From Serratia sarumanii (lineage in GTDB: Bacteria > Pseudomonadota > Gammaproteobacteria > Enterobacterales > Enterobacteriaceae): a DNA stretch of 64,000 bases. Made by a program: the position numbers and the translations under genes. Location: contig NZ_CP124750.1 of assembly GCF_029962605.1 (NCBI RefSeq), forward strand, positions 4,154,001 to 4,218,000. The letters are read 5' to 3'. Under the pieces are notes generated by a model. It ran no database searches. It was given only the letters and a program-made list of their open reading frames with translations, and was not told where the DNA came from. Of the stretch, positions 35,829 through 44,531 are shown piece after piece (positions within the stretch are counted from its first letter, which is position 1; every line of letters begins with the position of its first letter).

Positions 35829-36601
35829 ATAATTGTAAGACACCCTGTTCAAACCTCGTGAATCGGGCCAAGAAACATCCCACAGGAAGGCTGCAGGCTA
35901 CCCTTGTTCAGTTCTTCAGACGACCGTTAGCCGGCCCGAGAATCCTGAGTAGCGGCCAAGTGTTTATCGCACCTGGTAAGTGACAAAGAGACAAGACGGG
36001 AAATAGCAGAAGAATGTGCGCCAGAACGGCACTGCTGTTGGGAACCAACAACCGGTAGACAACGGATCATTAATCCAACCACCTCCACGCGCGCCGTTCG
36101 GAGTGAACGACCAAGCCTCTAAAATAGTGTAAGAACGTGACCGTTCGATGAAGCGGCGGCGCTCACGGAGAACGCCTGCGACGGATAATAGCGCAACGGC
36201 GGCGAATGCAAAGCGGAAGTTTATCGCGCCTTCCCCCACTCAAGACCGCCGTACTGTGCAGCAAATGAACCGCGCGCGCAGTTTATACCGGTAAGCAGGT
36301 GAAAAAGCAAAATGAAAATTCGCCGAAAACTGTTTCAAGCGATGAAAATGGCGCCAACCCGTTTGCGCAAAAGAGCGAAAGCGCAAAAAATTACTGGCAA
36401 TCTGGCTAAACCCTGACCTAAAATAGACGTCCAGATGTTAATCCATCTATACTGGTTAACTGATAAACTGCTTAACGGCTTTGCCTGAGGGGCGTTGCAG
36501 GATGCATCTCGCGCCATCAGCGGAAGACCCTTCGCTTTGATGCCGGATCTCCAGCGCTGTGCAGTAATTTCTAACCCGTCTTATGCAAGGTAAAGAACAC
36601 A
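35829..36601. other. Long intergenic region between yqgB-speA and metK
   Basis: About 770 bases. It must hold the divergent promoters of speA (left) and metK (right, with MetJ boxes). The centre (35960-36240) has an open frame of 91 codons on the minus strand without family likeness or ribosome site, which I do not accept as a gene. I see no tRNA, riboswitch or repeat. Confidence 0.5.
36425..36448. promoter_or_regulatory. MetJ operator (tandem met boxes) of metK
   Basis: Three adjacent 8-mers, AGACGTCC, AGATGTTA and ATCCATCT, follow the met-box consensus AGACGTCT in phase. They run straight into a -10-like TATACT (36448-36453), so MetJ with S-adenosylmethionine would cover the promoter. metK is an established MetJ target. 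Confidence 0.75.
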
Positions 36602-37756
36602 ATGGCTAAACACCTCTTCACGTCCGAATCCGTCTCCGAAGGACATCCCGATAAAATCGCCGATCAGATCTCCGATGCCGTCCTCGACGCCATCCTGGAA
36701 CAAGATCCGAAGGCGCGCGTCGCCTGCGAAACCTACGTGAAAACCGGCATGGTGCTGGTCGGCGGTGAAATCACCACCAGCGCCTGGGTCGATATCGAAG
36801 AGATCACCCGCAAGACCGTGCGCGAGATCGGCTACGTTCATTCGGACATGGGCTTTGACGCCAACTCCTGCGCAGTATTGAGCGCCATCGGCAAACAATC
36901 CCCGGATATCAATCAGGGCGTTGACCGTACCGATCCTCTCGAGCAGGGCGCCGGCGATCAGGGCTTGATGTTTGGCTACGCCACCAACGAAACCGACGTG
37001 CTGATGCCGGCCCCGGTGACCTACGCGCACCGTCTGGTGCAGCGCCAGTCCGAAGTGCGTAAAAACGGCACCCTGCCGTGGCTGCGTCCGGACGCGAAGA
37101 GCCAGGTGACCTTCCAGTACGACGACGGCAAAATCGTCGGCATCGACGCCGTGGTGCTGTCCACCCAGCATTCCGAAGACATCGCGCTGAAAGATCTGCA
37201 AGAAGCGGTGATGGAAGAGATCATCAAACCGGTCCTGCCGGCGGAATGGCTGACGGCGGGCACCAAATACCACATCAACCCGACCGGCCGTTTCGTTATC
37301 GGCGGCCCGATGGGCGACTGCGGCCTGACCGGCCGTAAGATCATCGTCGACACCTACGGCGGCATGGCGCGCCACGGCGGCGGCGCCTTCTCCGGTAAGG
37401 ATCCGTCCAAGGTTGACCGTTCCGCGGCCTACGCGGCACGCTACGTGGCGAAAAACATCGTTGCCGCCGGCCTGGCCGATCGTTGCGAAATCCAGGTGTC
37501 TTACGCTATCGGCGTAGCGGAACCGACCTCCATCATGGTGGAAACCTTCGGTACCGAGAAAGTGCCAACCGAACAGCTGACGCTGCTGGTGCGCGAATTC
37601 TTCGATCTGCGCCCATATGGCCTGATCCAGATGATGGATCTGCTGCAGCCGATCTACCGCGAAACCGCTGCCTACGGCCACTTCGGCCGCGAGCACTTCC
37701 CGTGGGAAGCGACCGACAAAGCCGCGCTGCTGCGCGATGCCGCCGGCCTGAAATAA
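36602..37756 (+). CDS. metK: S-adenosylmethionine synthetase
   Basis: MetK makes S-adenosylmethionine from methionine and ATP and is essential in enteric bacteria. The 384-residue protein has [20 protein letters not shown] at the N-terminus, the ATP-binding hexapeptide GAGDQG near residue 118, and the phosphate-binding [16 protein letters not shown] near 260-275. A ribosome site AAGGTAAAG precedes the ATG. The gene sits between the two hok repeats. Confidence 0.98.
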   Translation: MAKHLFTSESVSEGHPDKIADQISDAVLDAILEQDPKARVACETYVKTGMVLVGGEITTSAWVDIEEITRKTVREIGYVHSDMGFDANSCAVLSAIGKQSPDINQGVDRTDPLEQGAGDQGLMFGYATNETDVLMPAPVTYAHRLVQRQSEVRKNGTLPWLRPDAKSQVTFQYDDGKIVGIDAVVLSTQHSEDIALKDLQEAVMEEIIKPVLPAEWLTAGTKYHINPTGRFVIGGPMGDCGLTGRKIIVDTYGGMARHGGGAFSGKDPSKVDRSAAYAARYVAKNIVAAGLADRCEIQVSYAIGVAEPTSIMVETFGTEKVPTEQLTLLVREFFDLRPYGLIQMMDLLQPIYRETAAYGHFGREHFPWEATDKAALLRDAAGLK

Positions 37757-37773
37757 GCCCCGACATCAACATG

Positions 37774-37806
37774 AAAACGGCGAGCCCTGGCTCGCCGTTT
37801 TTTTTG
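37774..37806 (+). terminator. Terminator of metK
   Basis: Stem AAAACGGCGAGCC/GGCTCGCCGTTTT with a 2-base gap in the loop, followed by a run of eight or more T. Confidence 0.92.
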
Positions 37807-37879
37807 AGCGGATGGGTGCTCCTGGATCAACGCATCGACTGCCGGCCGGCGGAGGTACCGCCCCCGCCGCCGGGTTGCC

Positions 37880-38035
37880 TTACCGTTCGGATTCGTAAGC
37901 CAAAATGGCCGCAACCTCCGTAGTGCCCGCTCGGATCCGCAGCTCACACAGCGTGCTGTGGGTTATCCATGCCAGTGATATTACAGTGACACAAATAATC
38001 ACCAGTTTTAACGGGCTGCGTTTGTTCGGCATCAT
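37880..38035 (-). CDS. Hok/Gef-family type I toxin, copy B
   Basis: Fifty-one residues, six of them different from copy A (Leu8Pro, Val13Ile, Ala16Val, Arg26His, Ser36Ala, Asn38Thr). The membrane span and the signature LCELRIRAG...EVAAILAYES are intact, so both copies look functional. Tandem ATG start, AAGGAG site, overlap with the leader stop as in copy A. Convergent with metK, whose terminator separates them. Confidence 0.9.
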   Translation of the reverse strand: MMPNKRSPLKLVIICVTVISLAWITHSTLCELRIRAGTTEVAAILAYESER

Positions 38036-38199
38036 GCCTTCTTCTCCTTGCCTCGCGGCGGGTAAGAGGCTAACTTAACGTTGTGACGCGTTAGAGTAGG
38101 CCTCGGGTTGATGAATATCGACTCGGGGCTTTTCTCTTTGTATCTTTCGCAGAAGCTCCAGAGACAAAGATCCAGAGCACCCGCCCGCAGTATATTCAT
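38032..38199 (-). CDS. Mok-like leader ORF of hok copy B
   Basis: Fifty-five codons (MNILRAGALDLC... PPRGKEKKA), ending inside the toxin start. The ribosome site (GGTGAG) is weaker than in copy A. Of 12 base differences to copy A, most change the residue (6 residues changed), which suggests selection on the RNA or on translation itself rather than on the peptide. Confidence 0.7.
   Translation of the reverse strand: MNILRAGALDLCLWSFCERYKEKSPESIFINPRPTLTRHNVKLASYPPRGKEKKA
38083..38139 (+). ncRNA. Sok-like antisense RNA, copy B
   Basis: Identical promoter elements to copy A: TTGCCT at 38048-38053 and TAACTT at 38071-38076. Terminator stem 38101-38112 with 38117-38128, loop GAAT, then CTTTTCTCTTT. 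The RNA differs from copy A at a few bases near its 5' end (GACGCG versus CTGGCG), the region most likely to set which mRNA it pairs with. Confidence 0.7.
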
Positions 38200-38287
38200 C
38201 TCACCGCCACGCCTCGCGTTCCTTTTCGCACGCAATATCGTTTTTGCGCATCCGTTCGCAGCACCTTGCAACATCATGAAAAATAAA

Positions 38288-38312
38288 AAAGGCCCAGCAA
38301 CGCGGAGCCTTT
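38288..38312 (-). terminator. Terminator of the fhu operon
   Basis: Stem AAAGGC/GCCTTT with a partly paired inner part; minus-strand T-run follows. About 30 bp after the fhuB stop. Confidence 0.6.
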
Positions 38313-38343
38313 GATGACAGAGAGAACGCAGCCGAGACGCCGC

Positions 38344-40332
38344 TTACGAGGTCTGCTTACGCAACAGATACACGAAGTACGGTGCACCGATAAAGGTCGC
38401 CAATAACCCGGCGGGGATCTGATACGGGAACAGCAGCATCCGTCCGCACCAGTCGGCAAACACCATCAGCAAGCCGCCCAGCAGCGCGGCGATCACCATT
38501 TGCGGCAGCGCGCGGCGGAAGCCCAGCATGCGCGCCATATGCGGCGCCATCAGCCCGACAAAGCTCAGCGGCCCTACGGTCAGGGTCGCCATCGCGGTCA
38601 GGGTGGCAGCCAGCAACAGAATGCTCAACCGCGCCGGCGTCAGCGCAATGCCCACAGAACGGGCGGTGGCGCCGCCGAGCGGCAGGATGGTCAGCCAGCG
38701 GCGGCACAGCGGCGCCAATACCAGCAATCCGGCGGCGATCAGCGCGGTGCGCAGCGCCTGCGCCGGCTCCACCGAATAGGTCGAACCGGAGAGCCAGGTC
38801 AGCAAGCCCCCCATACGCGGATCGCCGCTGGCCAACAGCAGGAAGATGACGGTGGTAAAGGCGGTGCTGAGCGCGATACCGGCCAGCAGCATGCGTTCGG
38901 TCGAGAAACCGCCGCGGCCTGCGGCGATCATGATGATCAGCAACGTGGCGGCCGCTCCCAGACTGCCGGCGGGCAGCAGCCACACGAAGGCGTCGCCCGG
39001 CACCATAAACAGCATCATCACGACGCCAAAAGCGGCGCCGGAGCTGATGCCCAACACTTCCGGGCTGGCCATCGGATTGCCGGTCAACTTCTGGATCAGC
39101 GTGCCGGCGACCGCCAGCATCATGCCCGCCGCCAGCGCCGACAACACCCGCGGCCAGCGCCACGGCAGCAGAGCGTCCAGTTCCACGCCCAGGCTCCAGT
39201 GCCAGCCGCCGGCATTTTTGCCCAGCATCAGCGCCAGCGCCAGGCCGATCAGCAACACGAGGCCGCCCACCAGGATCCAGCCGGGCAGATTCCCGCGTTC
39301 GGCAGGCACCTTGTCGCCGAGGTTCATCGGCGGCGGCGTGGCGGCGCTGCGCAAACGCGGCAGCAGCCACAGCAGCAGCGGCGCGCCGAACAGCGCGGTG
39401 GCCGCGCCGGTCGGGATCTCGTGCCACACCTGCGTTACCCCGAGCATCACCTGATCGGTCAGCCACAGCAACAGCGCCCCCAGCAGCGGCGCCAGCATCA
39501 TGCGGTGCGCCAGGCGGCGAGCCCCCAACATCTTCGCTATCAGCGGTGCAAACAGGCCGATAAAGCCGATAACGCCCACCGCGCTCACCAACATGGCGCT
39601 GAAGATGATGGCCACCCCCAAAGCACAGAAGCGCGCCATCGACAGCCCTAACCCCAGGTTGCGCGCCACACCGTCGTCCAGCCCCAGCAGCGTCAGCGGG
39701 CGCAGCAACAGCGCCGCTAACAGGCCAGCCACCAGCAAACGCGGCAGGAGGAACTGCACGGCGCTCCAGTCCTGTTGGTTCAACGCGCCGGTGCCCCACA
39801 GGAACATGCCCTGCAGCTGATCGTAATTAAACAGCGCCAACAGGCTGTTGACCGCGCCGCAGTACAGCCCCAGCACCAGCCCGGCCAGAATCAGCGTGAC
39901 CGGCGACATCCGCTTGCCCCAGGCGACGCCGAACACCAGCCCGCCCACCACAATCGCGCCCACCATAGCGGCCAGCTGGCGGGTAAACTCACCTCCCGGC
40001 AGCACCCACAGCGTGGCGATGGTCAGGCCAAGCTGCGCGCCGGCGGCGACGCCGAGCGTCGACGGCTCCGCCAACGGATTGCGCAACACCTGCTGGAACA
40101 GCACGCCGACCAACCCCAGACCGGCGCCGGCCAACAGCGACACCGTCAACCGCGGCAACAGGCTGTAATGGAACAGCATTTGCCGCACGTCGTCGATGTC
40201 CGGCGCGCTGAGCGCCCGCGCCCATTGCGCCGGCGGCAGCTGCTGCGCCAGATTGTATATCGTCAGGCCACCTGCCGCCGCCAGCAACAGTAGGATCAGC
40301 GTCAGCGGCAATTTCCGGATGCCCGAACTCAT
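38344..40332 (-). CDS. fhuB: Ferric hydroxamate permease FhuB
   Basis: The membrane part of the ferrichrome/hydroxamate importer. A 662-residue fusion of two FecCD-type halves, about twenty helices in total; each half has its own ATPase-contact loop (GFIGLFAPLIAKMLG near 280 and SFVGLMAPHMARMLGFRR near 590). Fused permease is the hallmark of FhuB. ATG 40332 overlaps fhuD by 4 bp; the longer open frame runs back into fhuD and is not the start. It works with FhuC and FhuD. Confidence 0.96.
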   Translation of the reverse strand: MSSGIRKLPLTLILLLLAAAGGLTIYNLAQQLPPAQWARALSAPDIDDVRQMLFHYSLLPRLTVSLLAGAGLGLVGVLFQQVLRNPLAEPSTLGVAAGAQLGLTIATLWVLPGGEFTRQLAAMVGAIVVGGLVFGVAWGKRMSPVTLILAGLVLGLYCGAVNSLLALFNYDQLQGMFLWGTGALNQQDWSAVQFLLPRLLVAGLLAALLLRPLTLLGLDDGVARNLGLGLSMARFCALGVAIIFSAMLVSAVGVIGFIGLFAPLIAKMLGARRLAHRMMLAPLLGALLLWLTDQVMLGVTQVWHEIPTGAATALFGAPLLLWLLPRLRSAATPPPMNLGDKVPAERGNLPGWILVGGLVLLIGLALALMLGKNAGGWHWSLGVELDALLPWRWPRVLSALAAGMMLAVAGTLIQKLTGNPMASPEVLGISSGAAFGVVMMLFMVPGDAFVWLLPAGSLGAAATLLIIMIAAGRGGFSTERMLLAGIALSTAFTTVIFLLLASGDPRMGGLLTWLSGSTYSVEPAQALRTALIAAGLLVLAPLCRRWLTILPLGGATARSVGIALTPARLSILLLAATLTAMATLTVGPLSFVGLMAPHMARMLGFRRALPQMVIAALLGGLLMVFADWCGRMLLFPYQIPAGLLATFIGAPYFVYLLRKQTS

Positions 40333-41237
40333 GACGCACTCTCCTGAGCCTGCGCCAGCAGGCGGCAAAACCGCATCGTCGACAGCGTGGCACCGTAGAA
40401 CCACACCGCCGGCACCTGCCGCAGCTGGTTTTGCCTCACGAAGGGCAACGACTGCCACAGCGGCGTCGCGCTGACCTTGTCCATCATCGCCTGATTACCG
40501 TGATCGAGATAGATGACCCGGGCATTACGCACCGTGGCCAACCGTTCAATGCCCACCACCGCCGTGCCCCAGAAATTGGTTTCTTCCTGCCAGGCATTGC
40601 GGATGCCCAGTTGATCCATCGCTTCCTGGAACAGGCTTTTCTGGCCGATGATCAACGCATGGCGCGTGTCGATCAGTGAAAACAGCAGCAGCGGTTGCCG
40701 GGTGTAGCTTTGCAGGCGCTGACGCGCGTCCTGCATAAAGCGGTCAAACTGCGCCAGGTGCTGTACCGCGCGGCTTTCTATGCCCAATCGTTGCCCCAGC
40801 GCCAGCAGCGACTGGCGGGCGACGGTCAGCGGTTTGCCGCTGCCGTCGTTGAAGCCAAAGCTCATGGTTGGCGCGATGGGTTGGATTTTTTGCGGCGTTG
40901 GGCCATAGCCTTGCGACAGTAACACCAGCGAAGGCTGAAGCTGCTGCAGCAGTTCGAGGTTAGGTTCGGTGCGCTGGCCGACGTCGACCACCGTCGCCGG
41001 CAGCTTCGGCTCCGCCACCCACAGGTTGTAGTTATGCACATCGGCCACCGCCAGCGGCGTCACGCCCAATGCCAACAGCAGTTCGATCGGCAGCCATTCC
41101 AGCGCCGCAACGCGGGCGATATCCGGCGGCGCATCCGCCGCTCGGCCGGGCAACGAGCCCAACAGCGGCGACAGCGCCAGCGCCATCAACAAACGGCGGC
41201 GCAGCGGATCGTGAGAAGAAGTGAATGCAGAGGACAT
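40329..41237 (-). CDS. fhuD: Ferric hydroxamate binding protein FhuD
   Basis: Periplasmic protein that hands hydroxamate siderophores to FhuB. Length 302 residues. The N-terminus has RRRLLMALALSPLLGSLPGRA, a Tat-type signal as in E. coli FhuD. The mature part belongs to the class III binding proteins (long central helix): RVAALEWLPIELLLALGVTPLAVAD and GNQAMMDKVSATPLWQSLPFV. Coupled to fhuC by a TGATG overlap. Confidence 0.95.
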   Translation of the reverse strand: MSSAFTSSHDPLRRRLLMALALSPLLGSLPGRAADAPPDIARVAALEWLPIELLLALGVTPLAVADVHNYNLWVAEPKLPATVVDVGQRTEPNLELLQQLQPSLVLLSQGYGPTPQKIQPIAPTMSFGFNDGSGKPLTVARQSLLALGQRLGIESRAVQHLAQFDRFMQDARQRLQSYTRQPLLLFSLIDTRHALIIGQKSLFQEAMDQLGIRNAWQEETNFWGTAVVGIERLATVRNARVIYLDHGNQAMMDKVSATPLWQSLPFVRQNQLRQVPAVWFYGATLSTMRFCRLLAQAQESAS

Positions 41238-42034
41238 CAGTAGACAAAACTCACCGGCGCGCCGCCGCTCGGGTGCGGCAACGTGCCCATAGGAATACCG
41301 TAAATTTGTTCCAGCACCGGCCCCTGCATCAGTTCCAGCGGGCCGCCCTGGGCGATCATTTCACCGCCGCGCAGCGCCACCAGATGGTCGCAGTAGCGTG
41401 CCGCCATGTTGATGTCGTGCAGCACGGCGATCACCGTGAGATCGCGTTCGCGGCTCAGGCGCTGGATCAGCGCCAGCACCTCGACCTGGTGCGCAATGTC
41501 CAGCGCCGAGGTCGGTTCGTCAAGCAGCAGGCAGCGGCTGTCCTGCGCCACCATCATCGCCAGCCAGGCGCGTTGGCGCTCGCCGCCGGAGAGGCTGTCC
41601 ACCAGGCGGCTGGCGAACGGCTTCAGCCCCACCAGCGCGATGGCCTCTTCCACCAATTGGCGATCGTTGGCGCCAAAACGCCCCAGCGCGCCGTGCCACG
41701 GATAGCGGCCGACGGCCACCAGCTCGCGCACCGTCATGCCTTCCGCCGCCGGCAACTGCTGCGGCAGGTAGGCCACCTGGCGGGCGAAGGATTTGCTGTC
41801 CCACTGCGCCAACGGCTGCCGATTGAGCAAAACCTGACCGCCGCTGGGCGCATGATGCCGCCCGAGCAATTTCAACAGGGTGGATTTACCGGAACCGTTA
41901 TGGCCGATCAGGCCGCAGACTTTGCCCTGGGGAAAACTGAGCGACAGCGGTTGCAACAGCACCCGGCCGGGGACGGCGAAGCTGGCGTTATCCAGCGCGA
42001 AGGTCGCGCCGGGATTAAGAAGTTTGTCCTGCAT
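41237..42034 (-). CDS. fhuC: Ferric hydroxamate importer ATPase FhuC
   Basis: Cytoplasmic ATPase of 265 residues: Walker A GHNGSGKST (about 44-52), signature LSGGERQRAW (about 148), Walker B LLLDEPTSALD and His-switch AVLHDINMAARYCDH. It lies between fhuA and fhuD as in E. coli and is 47 bp after fhuA. Confidence 0.96.
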   Translation of the reverse strand: MQDKLLNPGATFALDNASFAVPGRVLLQPLSLSFPQGKVCGLIGHNGSGKSTLLKLLGRHHAPSGGQVLLNRQPLAQWDSKSFARQVAYLPQQLPAAEGMTVRELVAVGRYPWHGALGRFGANDRQLVEEAIALVGLKPFASRLVDSLSGGERQRAWLAMMVAQDSRCLLLDEPTSALDIAHQVEVLALIQRLSRERDLTVIAVLHDINMAARYCDHLVALRGGEMIAQGGPLELMQGPVLEQIYGIPMGTLPHPSGGAPVSFVY

Positions 42035-42081
42035 AGATCCTGCTTTGTCCGGGGCGACGCGGCGCCGCCCCGGCTATCCGG

Positions 42082-44280
42082 TTAGAAACGGAAGGTTGCG
42101 GTGGCGACCACCTGGCGTTCTGCGCCCCAGTAGCAGCCATAAGTAGCAAAGCAGCTGGAGACATATTCCTTATCAAACAGGTTGTTCACATTGATGCCAA
42201 TCGAAGAACCCGGCAAATTGAAACGCGCCAGATCATATTTTATCGCGGCATCAAACACCGTGTAATCCTTCACTTTAAACGTATTGGCCTCGTCACCATA
42301 GCTGGAGCCAACATAGCGAACGCCTGAACCCAAGGTCAAACCGCTAATCGCAGTTTCATGGAAGGTGTAATCAGCCCACAGAGAAGCCATGTGTTTAGGG
42401 ATAGCGGAAGGTGTATTCCCCTGTAGCGAAGTATCTTTAGTATATTCAGCATCCGTGTAGGTGTAAGAGCCCAACAGATTGAGGTTAGCCGACAAGGCCG
42501 CTTTCGCCTCCAACTCAATCCCACGAGAACGGACCTCCCCACCCTGGACGCTAAAGAACGGATGTTCTAAGTCAGCCACTTTATTGTTGGTTTTAGTCAA
42601 CTGGTAAAACGCCACACTGGCGGTGATCGGACGATCCTTAGGTGCGTATTTAACCCCAGCCTCATACTGCTTGCCTTTAGAGGCAGCAAATGTATTGCCT
42701 GAGAAATCAGTGCCTGAGGTTGGCTCAAACGATTCGCTGTAGCTGACATAAGGCGCGATGCCGTTTTCGAAAACATAGTTCAAGCCAGCACGGCCGGTAA
42801 ACTGGTTATCCTGCTGCTTAGAGACGGAATTCTGGTTCAGGCGATTGGTGCTATTGGTATCGCTCCAATCATAGCGCCCCCCCATCGTCAGAACCCAGTT
42901 GTTCCATTCAGCCTGATCTTGCACATACAGGCCGGTCTGCTCCTGACGGTTAACCTGACTGGCACCACCGGTAATGGTATAGCTCCGATTGCCGTACTGT
43001 GGAGCGATGACATTCAGATTGGATGCACTGCCATATTGATACACAACATCATTGCGCATACGCATATAATCCACACCCATCAACAAGATATGGTCAACTT
43101 GCCCGGTCGCAAATTTAGCCTGTGCCTGTGTGTCGACCGCAAAGCTGGACATATGCTCTTTGGAATTCATCACGCCACGCTTCAGCTCAGCTGAATTATC
43201 TGGATCAATGCCTAGGCCGTAAATAGAACGGTAGTCCACATCCATTTTCGAATAACGCAGGTTTTGGCGCACGGTCCAAACATCATCAAAACTATGCTCA
43301 AAGGCATATCCGACCATTTGCTGCTTGCGGGAAATGTTGTTATAGCCAGGCTCACCATCGTTGAAACTGGTCGGTAACTTACCGTTGATACCATTTTGCA
43401 CCGTACCTTCTTTCGGCAACCAGCCATAGAAGCCAACGCTAGGATCATCCTGGAAGCTGCTGAGGAAAGTCAAAGAAGTGCGATCATCAGGTCGCCAACT
43501 GAAGGAAGGAGCAATAGCATAACGTTTACTTTTCTCGCCAACCTGCTGCTGATCTTCATCGCGCGCAACCCCCGTCAGACGATATGAGTAAACCCCCGCA
43601 TCATCCAAAGCGTCACTGAAGTCAAAACCGGTCTGGAACAGATTATCTGTCCCCATTTTGAATTGAACTTCGCGCAGCGTCTCTGTTGTCGGCCGCTTAC
43701 TGACCAGCGCGACCACCCCACCAGGGTTGCTTTTGCCGTACAATACCGAAGACGGTCCGCGCAGTACTTCCGCTCGCTCAAGGAAGTAAGGGTCTATCTG
43801 ATAAATCGAATAGTTATCGTCCTGCAGTTTCAGGCCATCCAGATACATATTGGTACCTACCGAGCTGAAACCACGGATGTTCACTGCATCATAGGCGGTG
43901 GAGGCACCGCGATTTCCAATCATCACACCTGGCGTATAGGCCAGTGCGCCCTTCACCGTATCCGGCTGGCGCATGTCCATCTCTTCACGCGTCACTACGG
44001 AAACGGACTGCGGGTTCTTCTCGATTGGCGTATCGGTTTTGGTGCCGGTGGCGCTGCGTTTGGCGACATAGGTGCCGACCGGCCCCCAGGCGCTTTCCTG
44101 CTGGGCGGTATTGCTGCCGCCCACAACGGTAATCGTGTCTTCCTTGGTGGCCGGCTTGGCGTCGGCGGAAAAAGCCGGCATCGCCAGCGTGCCCAACGCC
44201 GCAGCGACGGTGATCGCTAACGCGCTGACGGGGGTACGGCCCTGCTTGGCCGCGGATGACGAAAGACGCTTGGTCGACAT
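42082..44280 (-). CDS. fhuA: TonB-dependent hydroxamate siderophore receptor FhuA
   Basis: Outer-membrane receptor of 732 residues. After a signal peptide (to AFSA, about residue 39) comes the TonB box DTITVVGG, the plug domain (NPQSVSVVTREEMDMRQPDTV, YLDGLKLQDDNYSIYQIDPYFLERAEVLRGPSSVLYG) and a 22-strand barrel ending in ATFRF with C-terminal Phe. Location next to fhuCDB and mrcB identifies it as FhuA or a FoxA-like relative. The gene's middle is visibly richer in A and T at third codon positions than the signal-peptide part and the fhuCDB genes, as expected for a receptor whose loops change by recombination under phage and colicin pressure. Confidence 0.92.
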   Translation of the reverse strand: MSTKRLSSSAAKQGRTPVSALAITVAAALGTLAMPAFSADAKPATKEDTITVVGGSNTAQQESAWGPVGTYVAKRSATGTKTDTPIEKNPQSVSVVTREEMDMRQPDTVKGALAYTPGVMIGNRGASTAYDAVNIRGFSSVGTNMYLDGLKLQDDNYSIYQIDPYFLERAEVLRGPSSVLYGKSNPGGVVALVSKRPTTETLREVQFKMGTDNLFQTGFDFSDALDDAGVYSYRLTGVARDEDQQQVGEKSKRYAIAPSFSWRPDDRTSLTFLSSFQDDPSVGFYGWLPKEGTVQNGINGKLPTSFNDGEPGYNNISRKQQMVGYAFEHSFDDVWTVRQNLRYSKMDVDYRSIYGLGIDPDNSAELKRGVMNSKEHMSSFAVDTQAQAKFATGQVDHILLMGVDYMRMRNDVVYQYGSASNLNVIAPQYGNRSYTITGGASQVNRQEQTGLYVQDQAEWNNWVLTMGGRYDWSDTNSTNRLNQNSVSKQQDNQFTGRAGLNYVFENGIAPYVSYSESFEPTSGTDFSGNTFAASKGKQYEAGVKYAPKDRPITASVAFYQLTKTNNKVADLEHPFFSVQGGEVRSRGIELEAKAALSANLNLLGSYTYTDAEYTKDTSLQGNTPSAIPKHMASLWADYTFHETAISGLTLGSGVRYVGSSYGDEANTFKVKDYTVFDAAIKYDLARFNLPGSSIGINVNNLFDKEYVSSCFATYGCYWGAERQVVATATFRF

Positions 44281-44321
44281 AGTTGATTTCTCTGATGAAT
44301 TATTAAATGAAGAATGTAAAC

Positions 44322-44339
44322 GATAATAATTATTATAAG
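44322..44339. promoter_or_regulatory. Fur box upstream of fhuA
   Basis: GATAATAATTATTATAAG contains the perfect palindrome ATAATAATTATTAT and fits the Fur consensus GATAATGATAATCATTATC in its left two-thirds. It lies about 42 bp upstream of the fhuA start in the promoter region. Fur with iron would repress fhuACDB. Confidence 0.7.
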
Positions 44340-44450
44340 CGTCGCATTTTATGCAGAAGCCAAATTAAACTGCAAGCCGAATTCATGGGGCAAATAGGTT
44401 AAGGATTAGGCGCTTAGCCATGCGGTTAGCAGGGAAATAAAACGAGCGAA

Positions 44451-44482
44451 AAAATAAAAAAACCCGCAACCAAGGTTACGGG
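44451..44482 (-). terminator. Terminator of mrcB
   Basis: Stem CCCGCAACC/GGTTACGGG (one mismatch) at 44463-44482; on the minus strand it is followed by seven T and a T/A-rich stretch. Confidence 0.85.
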
Positions 44483-44531
44483 CTTAATAACAAAGAAAAA
44501 ATTTTCACCGGGGCCGACGCCCCGGTAGCGA

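Larger units (their letters stand above)
37861..38200. repeat. hok/sok direct repeat, copy B
   Basis: Partner of 32095-32434, same orientation, no indels. Differences spread over toxin and leader, while the antisense promoter and the toxin ribosome site between them (about 60 bases) are identical. Confidence 0.9.

Noticed and set aside
35964..36239. Open frame of 91 codons on the minus strand upstream of yqgB
   Set aside because: No ribosome site, no recognisable family; composition looks like chance in a promoter region. Kept only as intergenic.
32095..38200. Transposon ends or attachment sites as an explanation of the 340-bp repeats
   Set aside because: No transposase, terminal inverted repeats or integrase; the repeats are accounted for by the hok, leader and sok elements.
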